Shown: positions 10,106 to 17,213 of the stretch, piece by piece
Layout of the letters: each line of letters begins with the position of its first letter
Numbering within the stretch: the stretch's first letter is position 1
Source: a virus
Length of the DNA: 22,281 bases
Strand: one strand, 5' to 3'
Virus record (IMG/VR): IMGVR_UViG_3300031857_001536
Location: 1-22,281 of that record
The notes under the pieces: generated by a model
Told to the model about the DNA's origin: nothing
What the model saw: the letters and a program-made list of their open reading frames with translations, nothing else
The model's database searches: none
Translations under genes and position numbers: made by a program

Positions 10106-11314
10106 ATGGCAAAAATAACCACTATCAAGAAAGCTGCTAAGAAAAAGAAAATGTCCAAACAGGACGAAAAGCAGATCAAAGACCACGAAGAGCGTGAAAA
10201 AGCAGAGAAAGGCTATGACGATGATGCTATTCGCTATGGTATGAAAGAATCAGCATCGTTTGACCACGAAAAATATGACAAAAATATTTTAGATAAAGTA
10301 AAAAGCCCAAATGCTAGTCTAACAGATCTGATGAGTGGTGTAAAAAATTCAAGACCAGGAATAGCATTAGCTGCTCTAAAACATAAAAACGGAAAACAAG
10401 AACCGACTAACATGCCGCATTACTCTGAATATGAAGGTTCTATTGCCGATGTAGCAGCAAAACATGAAGATCCTGAAGTAGCAATTGCAGCATTAAAACA
10501 TCCAGTTGCTAATGAATTTACAGCATTAATCGCTGCACACCATAAAAATCCAACAGTTGTAATGTCAGCTGTAAAAAGTAAACACGCTAGTGAAGATGTT
10601 TTACACACAGCTATAGATAGACATAAATCAAATAACTCTTATTCTAGTAATTATATCGTAAAATCAGCAATTGCGAAATTAAAAAATATTAAAAATAAAG
10701 AAGATGTTTTTGAACAGTCTGTCTATGACGCTAAACCAAAGCAAAAAACAGAAGTTAAAGTAACCAGAATCACAGATGGTAAAAATACAAACTACGTATA
10801 TGCAATGCGCGGTAGACGATTAGGCGATAGCACTCCAGCACACCGTGAGTTTGCTCGTATTCGTATTGGTGATACAGAACTGAAGAAGAAAGAAAACCCT
10901 GGTCTGAAAGAAGAAAAAGAAATAACTTCTAAGGTAGTAAAGGGTGTTGTGCATATCAACGACAAACCACTTAATCATTCTTCCGTTGAAGTTGATGGTG
11001 TTGATAAGAGAGACTATCCAGATTTTGCAGATGCCTACACATCCCGTGCAGAGTTCAAAGATGGATCTGAGCTTTCTCACGAAGAACTCGAACACCTGGA
11101 CATGAACCACCCAGAAGTGGCTCATGAAGCAGCACACGAGTCTATTCGTGGTGGTTATACAAAATTAAGAGAGAATATCATCCAGGTCATGGAAGCCAAG
11201 AAAGCATCAGGCACACCAAAAGAGAAAAGCAATCCTTGCTGGACTGGATACACTCAATACGGTATGAAGATGAAGAAAGGCAGAAGCGTACCAAACTGCG
11301 TTAAAGACAAGTAA
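10106..11314 (+). CDS. Large protein with HEAT-like repeats and a C-terminal Cys motif, probable virion-associated
   Basis: This encodes 402 residues. The N terminus is Lys-rich (about residues 8-35). Residues about 62-170 contain helical repeats with recurring units such as DPEVAIAALKHPVA, NPTVVMSAVKSKHA and RPGIALAALKHKN, resembling HEAT-type repeats. The C terminus has CWTGYTQYGMKMK followed by RSVPNCVKD. From memory, a motif of the form C-W-x-G-Y-x3-G-M-K-x-K-x-G...V-P-N-C-V ends many proteins of T4-type marine and cyanophages and often marks virion proteins. The start has AAGGA upstream. The section 10250-10750 is distinctly more AT-rich than its neighbours, which may reflect acquisition. 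Confidence 0.65.
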   Translation: MAKITTIKKAAKKKKMSKQDEKQIKDHEEREKAEKGYDDDAIRYGMKESASFDHEKYDKNILDKVKSPNASLTDLMSGVKNSRPGIALAALKHKNGKQEPTNMPHYSEYEGSIADVAAKHEDPEVAIAALKHPVANEFTALIAAHHKNPTVVMSAVKSKHASEDVLHTAIDRHKSNNSYSSNYIVKSAIAKLKNIKNKEDVFEQSVYDAKPKQKTEVKVTRITDGKNTNYVYAMRGRRLGDSTPAHREFARIRIGDTELKKKENPGLKEEKEITSKVVKGVVHINDKPLNHSSVEVDGVDKRDYPDFADAYTSRAEFKDGSELSHEELEHLDMNHPEVAHEAAHESIRGGYTKLRENIIQVMEAKKASGTPKEKSNPCWTGYTQYGMKMKKGRSVPNCVKDK

Positions 11315-11328
11315 AACACACTTTTATT

Positions 11329-11958
11329 ATGTACACAATTTATCTGATAGAAAATAGAGTTGATAGAACAAAGACGCTTGTTATTTCTGACAAGCGTTTT
11401 TCTTCGTTTGTGGCTGATATCGAGGATCGAAAGACAAAGAACATTGAAGAGCTTCAGTCCTCACCAGATCTGGCGTATTTGCAGAGTAGACTGCCATATT
11501 ATCTGAAAACCTACAAGATAGATCAAACTGCAATCAAAAACCCGCACCACATAAGAATAACCTCAGAGGATCGCAGAAGGCTTCGAATTAAGATAAAAAG
11601 AAAGCCTTTATCCGAAGAATCAAGGAAAAGATATTCGGAAGTCAAGCTTGGTGAAAAGAACCCGTTTTACGGTAAAAAACACTCTGCCAGAGCAAGAGCC
11701 ATAAACAGCATGAAGCGTAGGCAGAGAATTGCGCAGCCACACGCCATGCCACACAGACAAGAGTCGAAAGATAAATACAGAGAAAGCAGAAAAAACTGGA
11801 AGCCAAACACGGGCAAGAAGTGGGCATATGACCCCTACACCCTGGAAGAGAAGTTTACAGATGCAAAAAATCCATTGCCACCTGGATGGGTTTACGGAAG
11901 ATCTCCAGCTTTTGGCGATTTAATGGTTGAAGCAAACGCAAAAAGGAAAAAAAGATGA
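11329..11958 (+). CDS. Putative free-standing homing endonuclease-like protein with NUMOD3 motif
   Basis: This encodes 209 residues, very basic. The segment LSEESRKRYSEVKLGEKNPF followed by YGKKHS (residues about 94-120) is a clear NUMOD3 DNA-binding motif as found in GIY-YIG and HNH homing endonucleases. The C-terminal region KWAYDPYTLEEKFTDAK then LPPGWVYGRSP matches the tail common in such enzymes. The N terminus MYTIYLIENRVDRTKTL recalls the GIY start of a GIY-YIG domain, but the YIG half is not recognisable, so the nuclease domain is divergent or degenerate. The stop overlaps the next start (ATGA). Such genes are typical invaders between T4-type phage genes. Confidence 0.75.
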   Translation: MYTIYLIENRVDRTKTLVISDKRFSSFVADIEDRKTKNIEELQSSPDLAYLQSRLPYYLKTYKIDQTAIKNPHHIRITSEDRRRLRIKIKRKPLSEESRKRYSEVKLGEKNPFYGKKHSARARAINSMKRRQRIAQPHAMPHRQESKDKYRESRKNWKPNTGKKWAYDPYTLEEKFTDAKNPLPPGWVYGRSPAFGDLMVEANAKRKKR

Positions 11959-12353
11959 AAACATTTAAAGAATTTTTTGTTGAATCAGTTGGTGGTAAAT
12001 TAATCGGCAAAGTCGGTGATTATAATATCCATCATGATAAAGATAAAGAAACATACCATGTGCAAAATACAAAAAATCCAGAAACATCATTTCGTGTGAC
12101 ACATGACGATTTTGATACAGATCGTGTTGAAATGCCAAGACGTGGTTCTGGTGATACGTTGACCGATGAAGTTAAACATTCTATGTACAAGCATGTTCAC
12201 AATCAAGTTAAAGATTATATTTCAAATAAAATTGATTCTAGTTCGGTTGCTGAAAAGATCAATAGACACCTAGAGCCAGTTATCGCTGATCATGCTGATG
12301 CTATAGCCGATCAATATGATTATGAAGATACTCTGAGAAGACTACCACGATGA
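11955..12353 (+). CDS. Small protein with T4 internal-protein-like N terminus, candidate head-packaged protein
   Basis: This encodes 132 residues. The N terminus MKTFKEFFVESVG closely parallels the capsid-targeting sequence of T4 internal proteins (MKTYQEFIAEA), including the Glu after which the T4 prohead protease cleaves, followed here by Ser. If it works in the same way, the protein is packed in the prohead, trimmed and injected with DNA. The body (HHDKDKETYHVQNTKNPETS and a helical C terminus) has no known domain. The start overlaps the preceding stop (ATGA). The targeting interpretation is inference; the sequence similarity is plain. Confidence 0.7.
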   Translation: MKTFKEFFVESVGGKLIGKVGDYNIHHDKDKETYHVQNTKNPETSFRVTHDDFDTDRVEMPRRGSGDTLTDEVKHSMYKHVHNQVKDYISNKIDSSSVAEKINRHLEPVIADHADAIADQYDYEDTLRRLPR

Positions 12354-12676
12354 TAACATTCAAACAATATCTAGAAGAATCCGATAGACAAGAAACTATC
12401 GACAAGCTAAAAGCACACCTGGATAGTGGTGCAACAGCACACATCACATTCCAGAAGGCAGATGGTTCAGAAACAACCCGTCATGCCACATTGAATCCAG
12501 AGCACATCAACCAGGGTGGTGGTGACGGTAGAAAGACCGAAACAACACGACCTTCGTCAAAGACCTCAATGTCGTTCTACAGTATCGATGATAACGGCTG
12601 GAGAGCGTTTAACCATGATCGACTGGTCAACTGGAGACCACATCTTGGTGCAGTAAGACATAAACCAAAAGATTAA
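12350..12676 (+). CDS. Small protein with T4 internal-protein-like N terminus, candidate head-packaged protein
   Basis: This encodes 108 residues. The N terminus MITFKQYLEESDRQE again fits the pattern M-x-T-[FY]-x-x-[FY]-x-x-E-[AS] shared with the preceding gene and with T4 internal proteins; LEE followed by Ser matches the (L/I)-x-E cleavage rule of the T4 prohead protease. The body has ATAHITFQKADGSETTRHAT and a Trp-rich C terminus ending RHKPKD. No catalytic motif recognised. The start is joined to the previous gene by ATGA, and the stop overlaps the stop of the converging gene (12673-12676). Confidence 0.7.
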   Translation: MITFKQYLEESDRQETIDKLKAHLDSGATAHITFQKADGSETTRHATLNPEHINQGGGDGRKTETTRPSSKTSMSFYSIDDNGWRAFNHDRLVNWRPHLGAVRHKPKD

Positions 12677-13368
12677 GCGAACCTAAACCCTTCGTAGCCC
12701 AGGATGATCTTCTTGATCTGATTGGGCTTTATTTTTGTGTAAATGGTGTCTTCTGGAAACCCCTTATATGGTTCGCCATTTACGTAATAACCTGATAGCG
12801 GTTTGATCTCACCATCAACTTCTTTCATGGTGCAGCCGTACATGAAGGTTCCGTCTTCTTTGTAGACGTTTGCTAGGAACTCTCCATCACTGTATGGCTT
12901 ACAACCAGTTTCATAAAGGTACTTGACATAAAGACCACGCTCTCTGCCGTGGGCTTCTATCTCCCAGGGAAGCTCGTGATAGTTTCCGTCAATGTTATCC
13001 ATGACTGACACATCGAACTTATTGGTTCGTTTCCAGACCATCGTGTTGTTTCGCATGTTCTGACGCAGCTCACCTTTGGCATACTGCTTGACATGAACCA
13101 TTTCGTGGGTCAGACATTCGATGAATGGTAGGAGATTTAGATTCGAGTCGATGGTTATGGTGAACTCACGAGGTGGCGTGTTTCCATCAGGAAACTCCCA
13201 GTCGGTAAAACCATCGGTTAGCTGCTCGTGTAGGGTAGGGTCAAATACAAATTTAACCTCAACCAGGTCAGTTAGTTTTGGTCCGAGAAGGTAATTGCCG
13301 AGCCACTTACCATACTGACGGATAACCTTCTTTTGGAGCTTAGACCCGCCCTTGATCTTGATAAACAT
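12673..13368 (-). CDS. HExxH metallopeptidase-like protein
   Basis: This encodes 231 residues. FIECLTHEMVHVKQYAKGE gives H88-E89-x2-H92, the zinc-binding signature of zincin peptidases, and ELPWEIEAHGRE supplies E138 as a plausible third ligand, as in SprT-like and related phage peptidases. The preceding strand REFTITIDSN fits the edge strand of such folds. The C-terminal 80 residues, after KPYSDGEFLANVYKEDG, form an additional beta-rich part. The start follows the upstream stop by one base (TGATATG). Last gene of the long leftward operon from 18185. The peptidase activity is inferred from the motif; the substrate is unknown. A CTAAATA motif lies at 13411-13405 inside the upstream gene. Confidence 0.75.
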   Translation of the reverse strand: MFIKIKGGSKLQKKVIRQYGKWLGNYLLGPKLTDLVEVKFVFDPTLHEQLTDGFTDWEFPDGNTPPREFTITIDSNLNLLPFIECLTHEMVHVKQYAKGELRQNMRNNTMVWKRTNKFDVSVMDNIDGNYHELPWEIEAHGRERGLYVKYLYETGCKPYSDGEFLANVYKEDGTFMYGCTMKEVDGEIKPLSGYYVNGEPYKGFPEDTIYTKIKPNQIKKIILGYEGFRFA

Positions 13369-13369
13369 A

Positions 13370-14041
13370 TCATGCCCCGTGATAGTTAGAGAAAACCTCT
13401 TTGACTCTATTTAGGTAATTCGCGGTTTTCCTGACAAATATCTGGGGCTGATTCTCAGTTTCCACAGCAATAATGACAACGATTTGTGGGAAAACAAGTC
13501 CTTTCATCTCGTATACGCATTGGGCATAGGTGGCACACTGGATGAAGTAGTTTTCGATCCAGTCCTCTTTCTTTGGCTTGTCTGAGCTTTTGTAGTCCAG
13601 GATGCTGTTGACCCCATCGAACTGGCAAAGCAAGTCTGCTCGACCCGCAGTTTTCAGCCTGTGGGAAGCCAGACAAGATTCCATATTATAGACAAGGTTA
13701 AGACGCTCGTCCAGGACAGGTTTGATCTGCTTGAACAGCGGGATGATATTTGGCATATTTGCAGCCACAACTTGTTCCATGTTCGGTGTGTTACCAACAT
13801 AGTCCTCACAGAGCTTGTGCATGGCTGTACCACGCGATGCAGCACGTCTGGCGATGATCGCAGCTTCTTCTTCCCCAACCCTGGCTTTCCACTCGTCAAG
13901 CTGTTTTTTGCCCAATGTGGAAAGAACCGTTGTCACCGAAGGATAGTGTTTACCATCTACACTATAAAAGCGTTTGCCTTCAATGTATATTTGTGGGAAG
14001 TCTGGGAAATCGTATGGTTTATGCTCAAAAGTTTTATACAT
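13370..14041 (-). CDS. PD-(D/E)XK exonuclease (MGME1/RecB-like)
   Basis: This encodes 223 residues. Motifs in order are YPSVTTVLS (residues about 33-41), RGTAMHKLCED with H75 and E79, AGRADLL with D136, ILDYKSS with D149 and K151, and Q168-x3-Y172. Together these are the active site of the RecB/Cas4/MGME1 branch of the PD-(D/E)XK nucleases, which degrade single-stranded DNA ends in the presence of metal. Homologues are standard in T4-type phages of the cyanophage group, where a role in recombination or DNA processing is assumed. The start shares a base with the upstream stop (TAATG). All key residues are present. Confidence 0.85.
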   Translation of the reverse strand: MYKTFEHKPYDFPDFPQIYIEGKRFYSVDGKHYPSVTTVLSTLGKKQLDEWKARVGEEEAAIIARRAASRGTAMHKLCEDYVGNTPNMEQVVAANMPNIIPLFKQIKPVLDERLNLVYNMESCLASHRLKTAGRADLLCQFDGVNSILDYKSSDKPKKEDWIENYFIQCATYAQCVYEMKGLVFPQIVVIIAVETENQPQIFVRKTANYLNRVKEVFSNYHGA

Positions 14042-14271
14042 TAAAAAGTATTCACTGTGTTGTTTTTTCCAGAACGTCCTTTGATAACCTTCAGTATATC
14101 ACGAAAACCCTGAGCTGGCTTTTGGCTCGTACCAGAAACAACCGCAGGGGTAGCTTCGTGGTGTCTTATGATATTTGGGTTTTCCTCTAGATAAGTATCC
14201 AGAGCAGACATACTCATAAAACTATCGAAGATCTCTTCGGTTTCGGTGTTCTTGAATGTGTAGGTTGGCAT
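14041..14271 (-). CDS. Conserved T4-type phage small protein, FmdB-like N terminus without zinc ligands
   Basis: This encodes 76 residues. MPTYTFKNTETEEIFDSFMS recalls the start of FmdB-type zinc-ribbon proteins, but all cysteines are absent, so metal binding through them is ruled out. The rest includes SALDTYLEENPNI and QGFRDILKVIKGRSGKNNTV. A similar protein is, from memory, conserved in T4-type marine phages, sometimes labelled FmdB-like. Function unknown. It is coupled on both sides by TAATG junctions within the leftward operon. Confidence 0.75.
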   Translation of the reverse strand: MPTYTFKNTETEEIFDSFMSMSALDTYLEENPNIIRHHEATPAVVSGTSQKPAQGFRDILKVIKGRSGKNNTVNTF

Positions 14272-14468
14272 TAGTAATTCCAGTCAATGGTTTCATCATA
14301 TTGATATTCTGAGTGAGTTAAAAGTGAGTATGTATTCTTAGATCGCAGTGCGTTCTTCACATACTTCTCTTCCTTTGCCTCTGGTCTAACGTTTACAAAT
14401 TTTGGATCATCGATCCTATTTTTGTTCTGGTCGTTATACGATCTCTTTTTTATCGTCATTTGTATCAT
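14271..14468 (-). CDS. Small conserved protein of the leftward operon
   Basis: This encodes 65 residues, ending DWNY. The start is uncertain: ATG at 14468 or ATG at 14459 (MTIKKRSYND); no good ribosome binding site distinguishes them and both lie in the end of the upstream gene, so coupling is likely. The sequence is rich in charged and Asn/Tyr residues (KKRSYNDQNKNRIDDPKFVN) with no domain. In T4 the region after rnh holds small regulators such as dsbA and gene 33; I see no convincing match to either here. Confidence 0.6.
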   Translation of the reverse strand: MIQMTIKKRSYNDQNKNRIDDPKFVNVRPEAKEEKYVKNALRSKNTYSLLTHSEYQYDETIDWNY

Positions 14469-14883
14469 CCATTTTTATTCTACCTTGCCAAGCTTTAGCG
14501 AACAAAGACTTTGGAAGTCCTTTGTACGGAAGCTTGTTTGCCTTGACAGCTAGAATTAACTTAGCATCTTCAGGGTCAATACTTTCCAGAAATTCGATGA
14601 ACAGAACTTCTCTTCGGAGTTTAGTAAGATTTGGATTACCGTCTTTCATAAACAGATACATTCTACGGAACTCAGATTGCAGTCTGTTTTGTTGATCTGG
14701 ATATGGGTTTGGCTTGTATGGTGGATCACCTTCTGGGAGATCCCAGGGCGCATTCTTGTCAAATGCCAGGTTGATAAGAGTGCATAGATTTTCAGAGCCA
14801 TGCTTGCGAAGCATTCCAATCTTTGCTTCTTCAGTCTTTTGTTCGGATACTAATTTTAGTATCTCAGCGTAACCAAGTTTCAT
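14434..14883 (-). CDS. DUF6433-like conserved T4-type phage protein
   Basis: This encodes 149 residues. The first part, MKLGYAEILKLVSEQKTEEA, is helical; the C-terminal part, VLFIEFLESIDPEDAKLILA and KANKLPYKGLPKSLFAKAW, closely recalls a family I know as DUF6433, common in T4-type marine phages and situated near the RNase H gene. Its role is unknown. The start shares a base with the RNase H stop (TAATG), which indicates coupled expression with DNA replication genes. Confidence 0.75.
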   Translation of the reverse strand: MKLGYAEILKLVSEQKTEEAKIGMLRKHGSENLCTLINLAFDKNAPWDLPEGDPPYKPNPYPDQQNRLQSEFRRMYLFMKDGNPNLTKLRREVLFIEFLESIDPEDAKLILAVKANKLPYKGLPKSLFAKAWQGRIKMDDTNDDKKEIV

Positions 14884-15746
14884 TAAAAGTCACCTATTGA
14901 ATCCATAAGATTCTTGATATTGTGGTTGATAAAGTAATCAAACAGCATTCCTCGTCCTTTCGATTTCATGCTATCAAATGTATTTAGTATTTCATTTTTC
15001 ACAGAATCGGGAATACGCTTTAAATCCACCAGATCACGGTTCTGATACCAGCGGATAATCTGCTTAGAATCACAGAACTGCTCTGGGGTTTCACACTTTA
15101 ACCACAATTCTAGCTTTGTTTCAAAGATCGACTTGCAGCGTTTTTTGATCACATAGGAGTTTGCATCAGACAGGATATTCGGAACCCCATCACCTTTGTC
15201 ACCACGGATAATGTGCTCTTTCAGGTATCGCTCAGGATCATTCTCACGAAGGAACTTCTTCTTGACTGGATCATACTGATAGACATTCGGATAGACCTGG
15301 AGTTGCTTAAAGTCCTTGTCGCCAGAAAGAATCAACACTTTCTCACCGCCGAAGGTTTTACCGAAACGCTCGTGGACCAGTGTGCCAATGATATCATCAG
15401 CTTCTGCACGATCAATCTGAATAACTTTGTAGGGGAAAAAGTCTTTGAGTTCCTGGCGGATCTTGTTCAGAGAATTAAACACCACAGTCCAGTTGATTTC
15501 AGACTTGTCACGATCTTCCGATCTGCTGGCTTTGTAGAAAGGAAAAATATCCTTACGCCAGTAGTTCTTATCATCACAAGCAATAACAAGCTCACCATAT
15601 TCACTCTTGAACTTCATATTCAAGGCACGGATGGTGTTGAGAATCATATGTCTCAACAGATTCTCGTCAATATCAATGTTCGTGTGGTTTCCAATCTGTG
15701 CCATGAGATTAGAAATCATTACTTGGTTAAGATCCAGGATTATCAT
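14883..15746 (-). CDS. rnh: T4-type RNase H / 5'-3' flap exonuclease
   Basis: This encodes 287 residues, near the 305 of T4 RNase H. It belongs to the FEN/5' nuclease family, which removes RNA primers and flaps during lagging-strand synthesis. Acidic metal-binding residues are intact: D5 (IILDLNQ), D58 and D59 (ACDD), D112, E115, D117 and D118 (IDRAEADD), D143 and D145 (SGDKDF), D183 and D186 (RGDKGDGVPN, the helix-hairpin-helix-like loop). The start at 15746 is preferred because GAGGAAG lies at the right distance; an ATG at 15752 is too close to it. It overlaps the upstream gene by 20 bases. Confidence 0.92.
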   Translation of the reverse strand: MIILDLNQVMISNLMAQIGNHTNIDIDENLLRHMILNTIRALNMKFKSEYGELVIACDDKNYWRKDIFPFYKASRSEDRDKSEINWTVVFNSLNKIRQELKDFFPYKVIQIDRAEADDIIGTLVHERFGKTFGGEKVLILSGDKDFKQLQVYPNVYQYDPVKKKFLRENDPERYLKEHIIRGDKGDGVPNILSDANSYVIKKRCKSIFETKLELWLKCETPEQFCDSKQIIRWYQNRDLVDLKRIPDSVKNEILNTFDSMKSKGRGMLFDYFINHNIKNLMDSIGDF

Positions 15747-16092
15747 CTTCATCTTCCTCACCCAACATTCGTATGGATACCATACCCTTGTCGGAACTCT
15801 CAAGCATAAAAACGCTATCGGCTAATTCGTGTAAAGCATGTTTTTTATTATACATTCTAAAAACAACACTTCGCATCGCTTCAAGAACCAACGCAACATC
15901 TTTGAAGTAATTATCGTTAGCATCTTCCAGGGAGAAACCATTCTCTATAAATTCAGCAATTAACATACTACAGATATTAGCAGAAACTTCAGACGCATAA
16001 TCATCCATTTGCTCTTCTGTCATTGGTGGCATACCGAGGTTTTCTGGCTTGGATGGTATCTTTTCCGATGGAAAGCGAACTACGTTTGTCAT
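15727..16092 (-). CDS. Conserved T4-type phage hypothetical protein
   Basis: This encodes 121 residues. The start at 16092 is chosen because its ATGA overlaps the stop of the upstream gene; the frame is open further but would run inside that gene. MTNVVRFPSEKIP leads to an acidic helical domain (EEQMDDYASEVSANICSMLI and DVALVLEAMRSVVFRMYNKK). The C terminus is acidic (EEDEDDNPGS). A similar protein occurs next to RNase H in T4-type marine phages, as I recall. Function unknown. Confidence 0.75.
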   Translation of the reverse strand: MTNVVRFPSEKIPSKPENLGMPPMTEEQMDDYASEVSANICSMLIAEFIENGFSLEDANDNYFKDVALVLEAMRSVVFRMYNKKHALHELADSVFMLESSDKGMVSIRMLGEEDEDDNPGS

Positions 16093-17204
16093 TTGATTGC
16101 CTTTAATAAAATTGTGTCTTCGTTGATTCGACCAGTTAACTTGGTTTCTGTAGTAGTTAGCGTACCAAGAAACTTCTTCAACTGCGGTTTGGTGCAAGCC
16201 AGCATAGCCTTGAGTGCTTCTTCGGGCTTTCTGAGTTTCTTTGCAGCAGACAGATCTGAATCGAAGTTCTGGATAGTCGTACCAGCAACACTCAACGACT
16301 TTCCAATCTCAGCCTGGTACTTACCAAGCATTCGAGTTTCGGTATTGTAAACCCATAGCGTGTCACATCCGATAATGTCATGTGGCGCAACGCTGACAAG
16401 TCGCAGTGTTTCATCTGCTTTCTTGTACTTCAACTTAGACACCAACTGGACAGAAGACTTCTGCTTGACTTTCTTCGGCTTAACAGCACGGAGAACCTTC
16501 TTGTTGTTGACGTACCTATCGCAATCGTCAATGATAGCCTTGATAGTGTCCCTAAGAACTTTCAGTTCTTTGCTGGTAAATGACGAGTAGCCCTCAAATA
16601 GTTTTTTATCACCACCCAACGCACCATTAAGTTCGTCAAGAGTAGGAGCGTAGCAACTGGCAACAATACGGACAACAGCACCAGAAAGATCATTAGACCT
16701 AAAATAGTCATAAGAAGAAAAGTCAGTTGCTTTGCGGGTTTTGAGAACCAGGTCAACAACCTGATCGATATCATTAATGACTTGATTCGCTTTGTTTTCG
16801 ACTCGATCACGGACGCTGACGGTATTGCCTGGTTGTTCATTAATTACTTCTACAGTGTCTAACTTTGAAATGATTGCGCTATTGATCATGTGGTGGACCA
16901 TGTGAGTGTGTGCTTCACACAACTCAGTTCCATTTGTCAACATTCTGGCAAGGCTTGGGACAGTGATACCAAAATAGTTATCGCTGCAATTGCGAACACG
17001 CTGAAGATCGTTCTTTGTGTAGAACGAGTTACTCTTCATATAATCGATGATGTATTCTTTAGCACTTTTGGCATCATACATGTAGTTGTACCAAGACAAA
17101 GCTTTAGCCAGTTCCACCTTATTCGGCTGTCCAATAATGACTGGTTCAGAACCAATATACTTATCAGTAATGGTCACTCGTTTTTTTGGAGACTTCGCTT
17201 TCAT
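16089..17204 (-). CDS. Conserved T4-type phage hypothetical protein, adjacent to RNase H
   Basis: This encodes 371 residues. The N-terminal half is helical. Residues about 240-275 are Lys-rich (RAVKPKKVKQKSSVQLVSKL). The C-terminal part LRLVSVAPHDIIGCDTLWVY ... TRMLGKYQAE ... SVAGTTIQNFD ... LRKPEEALKAML matches, from memory, a widely conserved protein of cyanophage-group T4-type phages that has no assigned function. Basic character and location in the replication operon suggest DNA or RNA contact; this is inference. An AAGGT site precedes the ATG. Nine bases separate it from the glycosyltransferase gene. Confidence 0.75.
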   Translation of the reverse strand: MKAKSPKKRVTITDKYIGSEPVIIGQPNKVELAKALSWYNYMYDAKSAKEYIIDYMKSNSFYTKNDLQRVRNCSDNYFGITVPSLARMLTNGTELCEAHTHMVHHMINSAIISKLDTVEVINEQPGNTVSVRDRVENKANQVINDIDQVVDLVLKTRKATDFSSYDYFRSNDLSGAVVRIVASCYAPTLDELNGALGGDKKLFEGYSSFTSKELKVLRDTIKAIIDDCDRYVNNKKVLRAVKPKKVKQKSSVQLVSKLKYKKADETLRLVSVAPHDIIGCDTLWVYNTETRMLGKYQAEIGKSLSVAGTTIQNFDSDLSAAKKLRKPEEALKAMLACTKPQLKKFLGTLTTTETKLTGRINEDTILLKAIK

Positions 17205-17213
17205 AGTTATACC

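Noticed and set aside
13661-14190. Rightward open frames opposite the exonuclease and its neighbour
   Set aside because: The opposite strand encodes a clear PD-(D/E)XK nuclease; the antisense translations show no recognisable motifs.
14271-14883. Assignment of the genes after RNase H to T4 dsbA or gene 33 by position
   Set aside because: The sequences do not show convincing similarity to either, so the symbols were not used.
15213-15809. Rightward 198-codon open frame opposite RNase H
   Set aside because: It is antisense to a well-supported gene with intact catalytic motifs, and no promoter or ribosome site is present.
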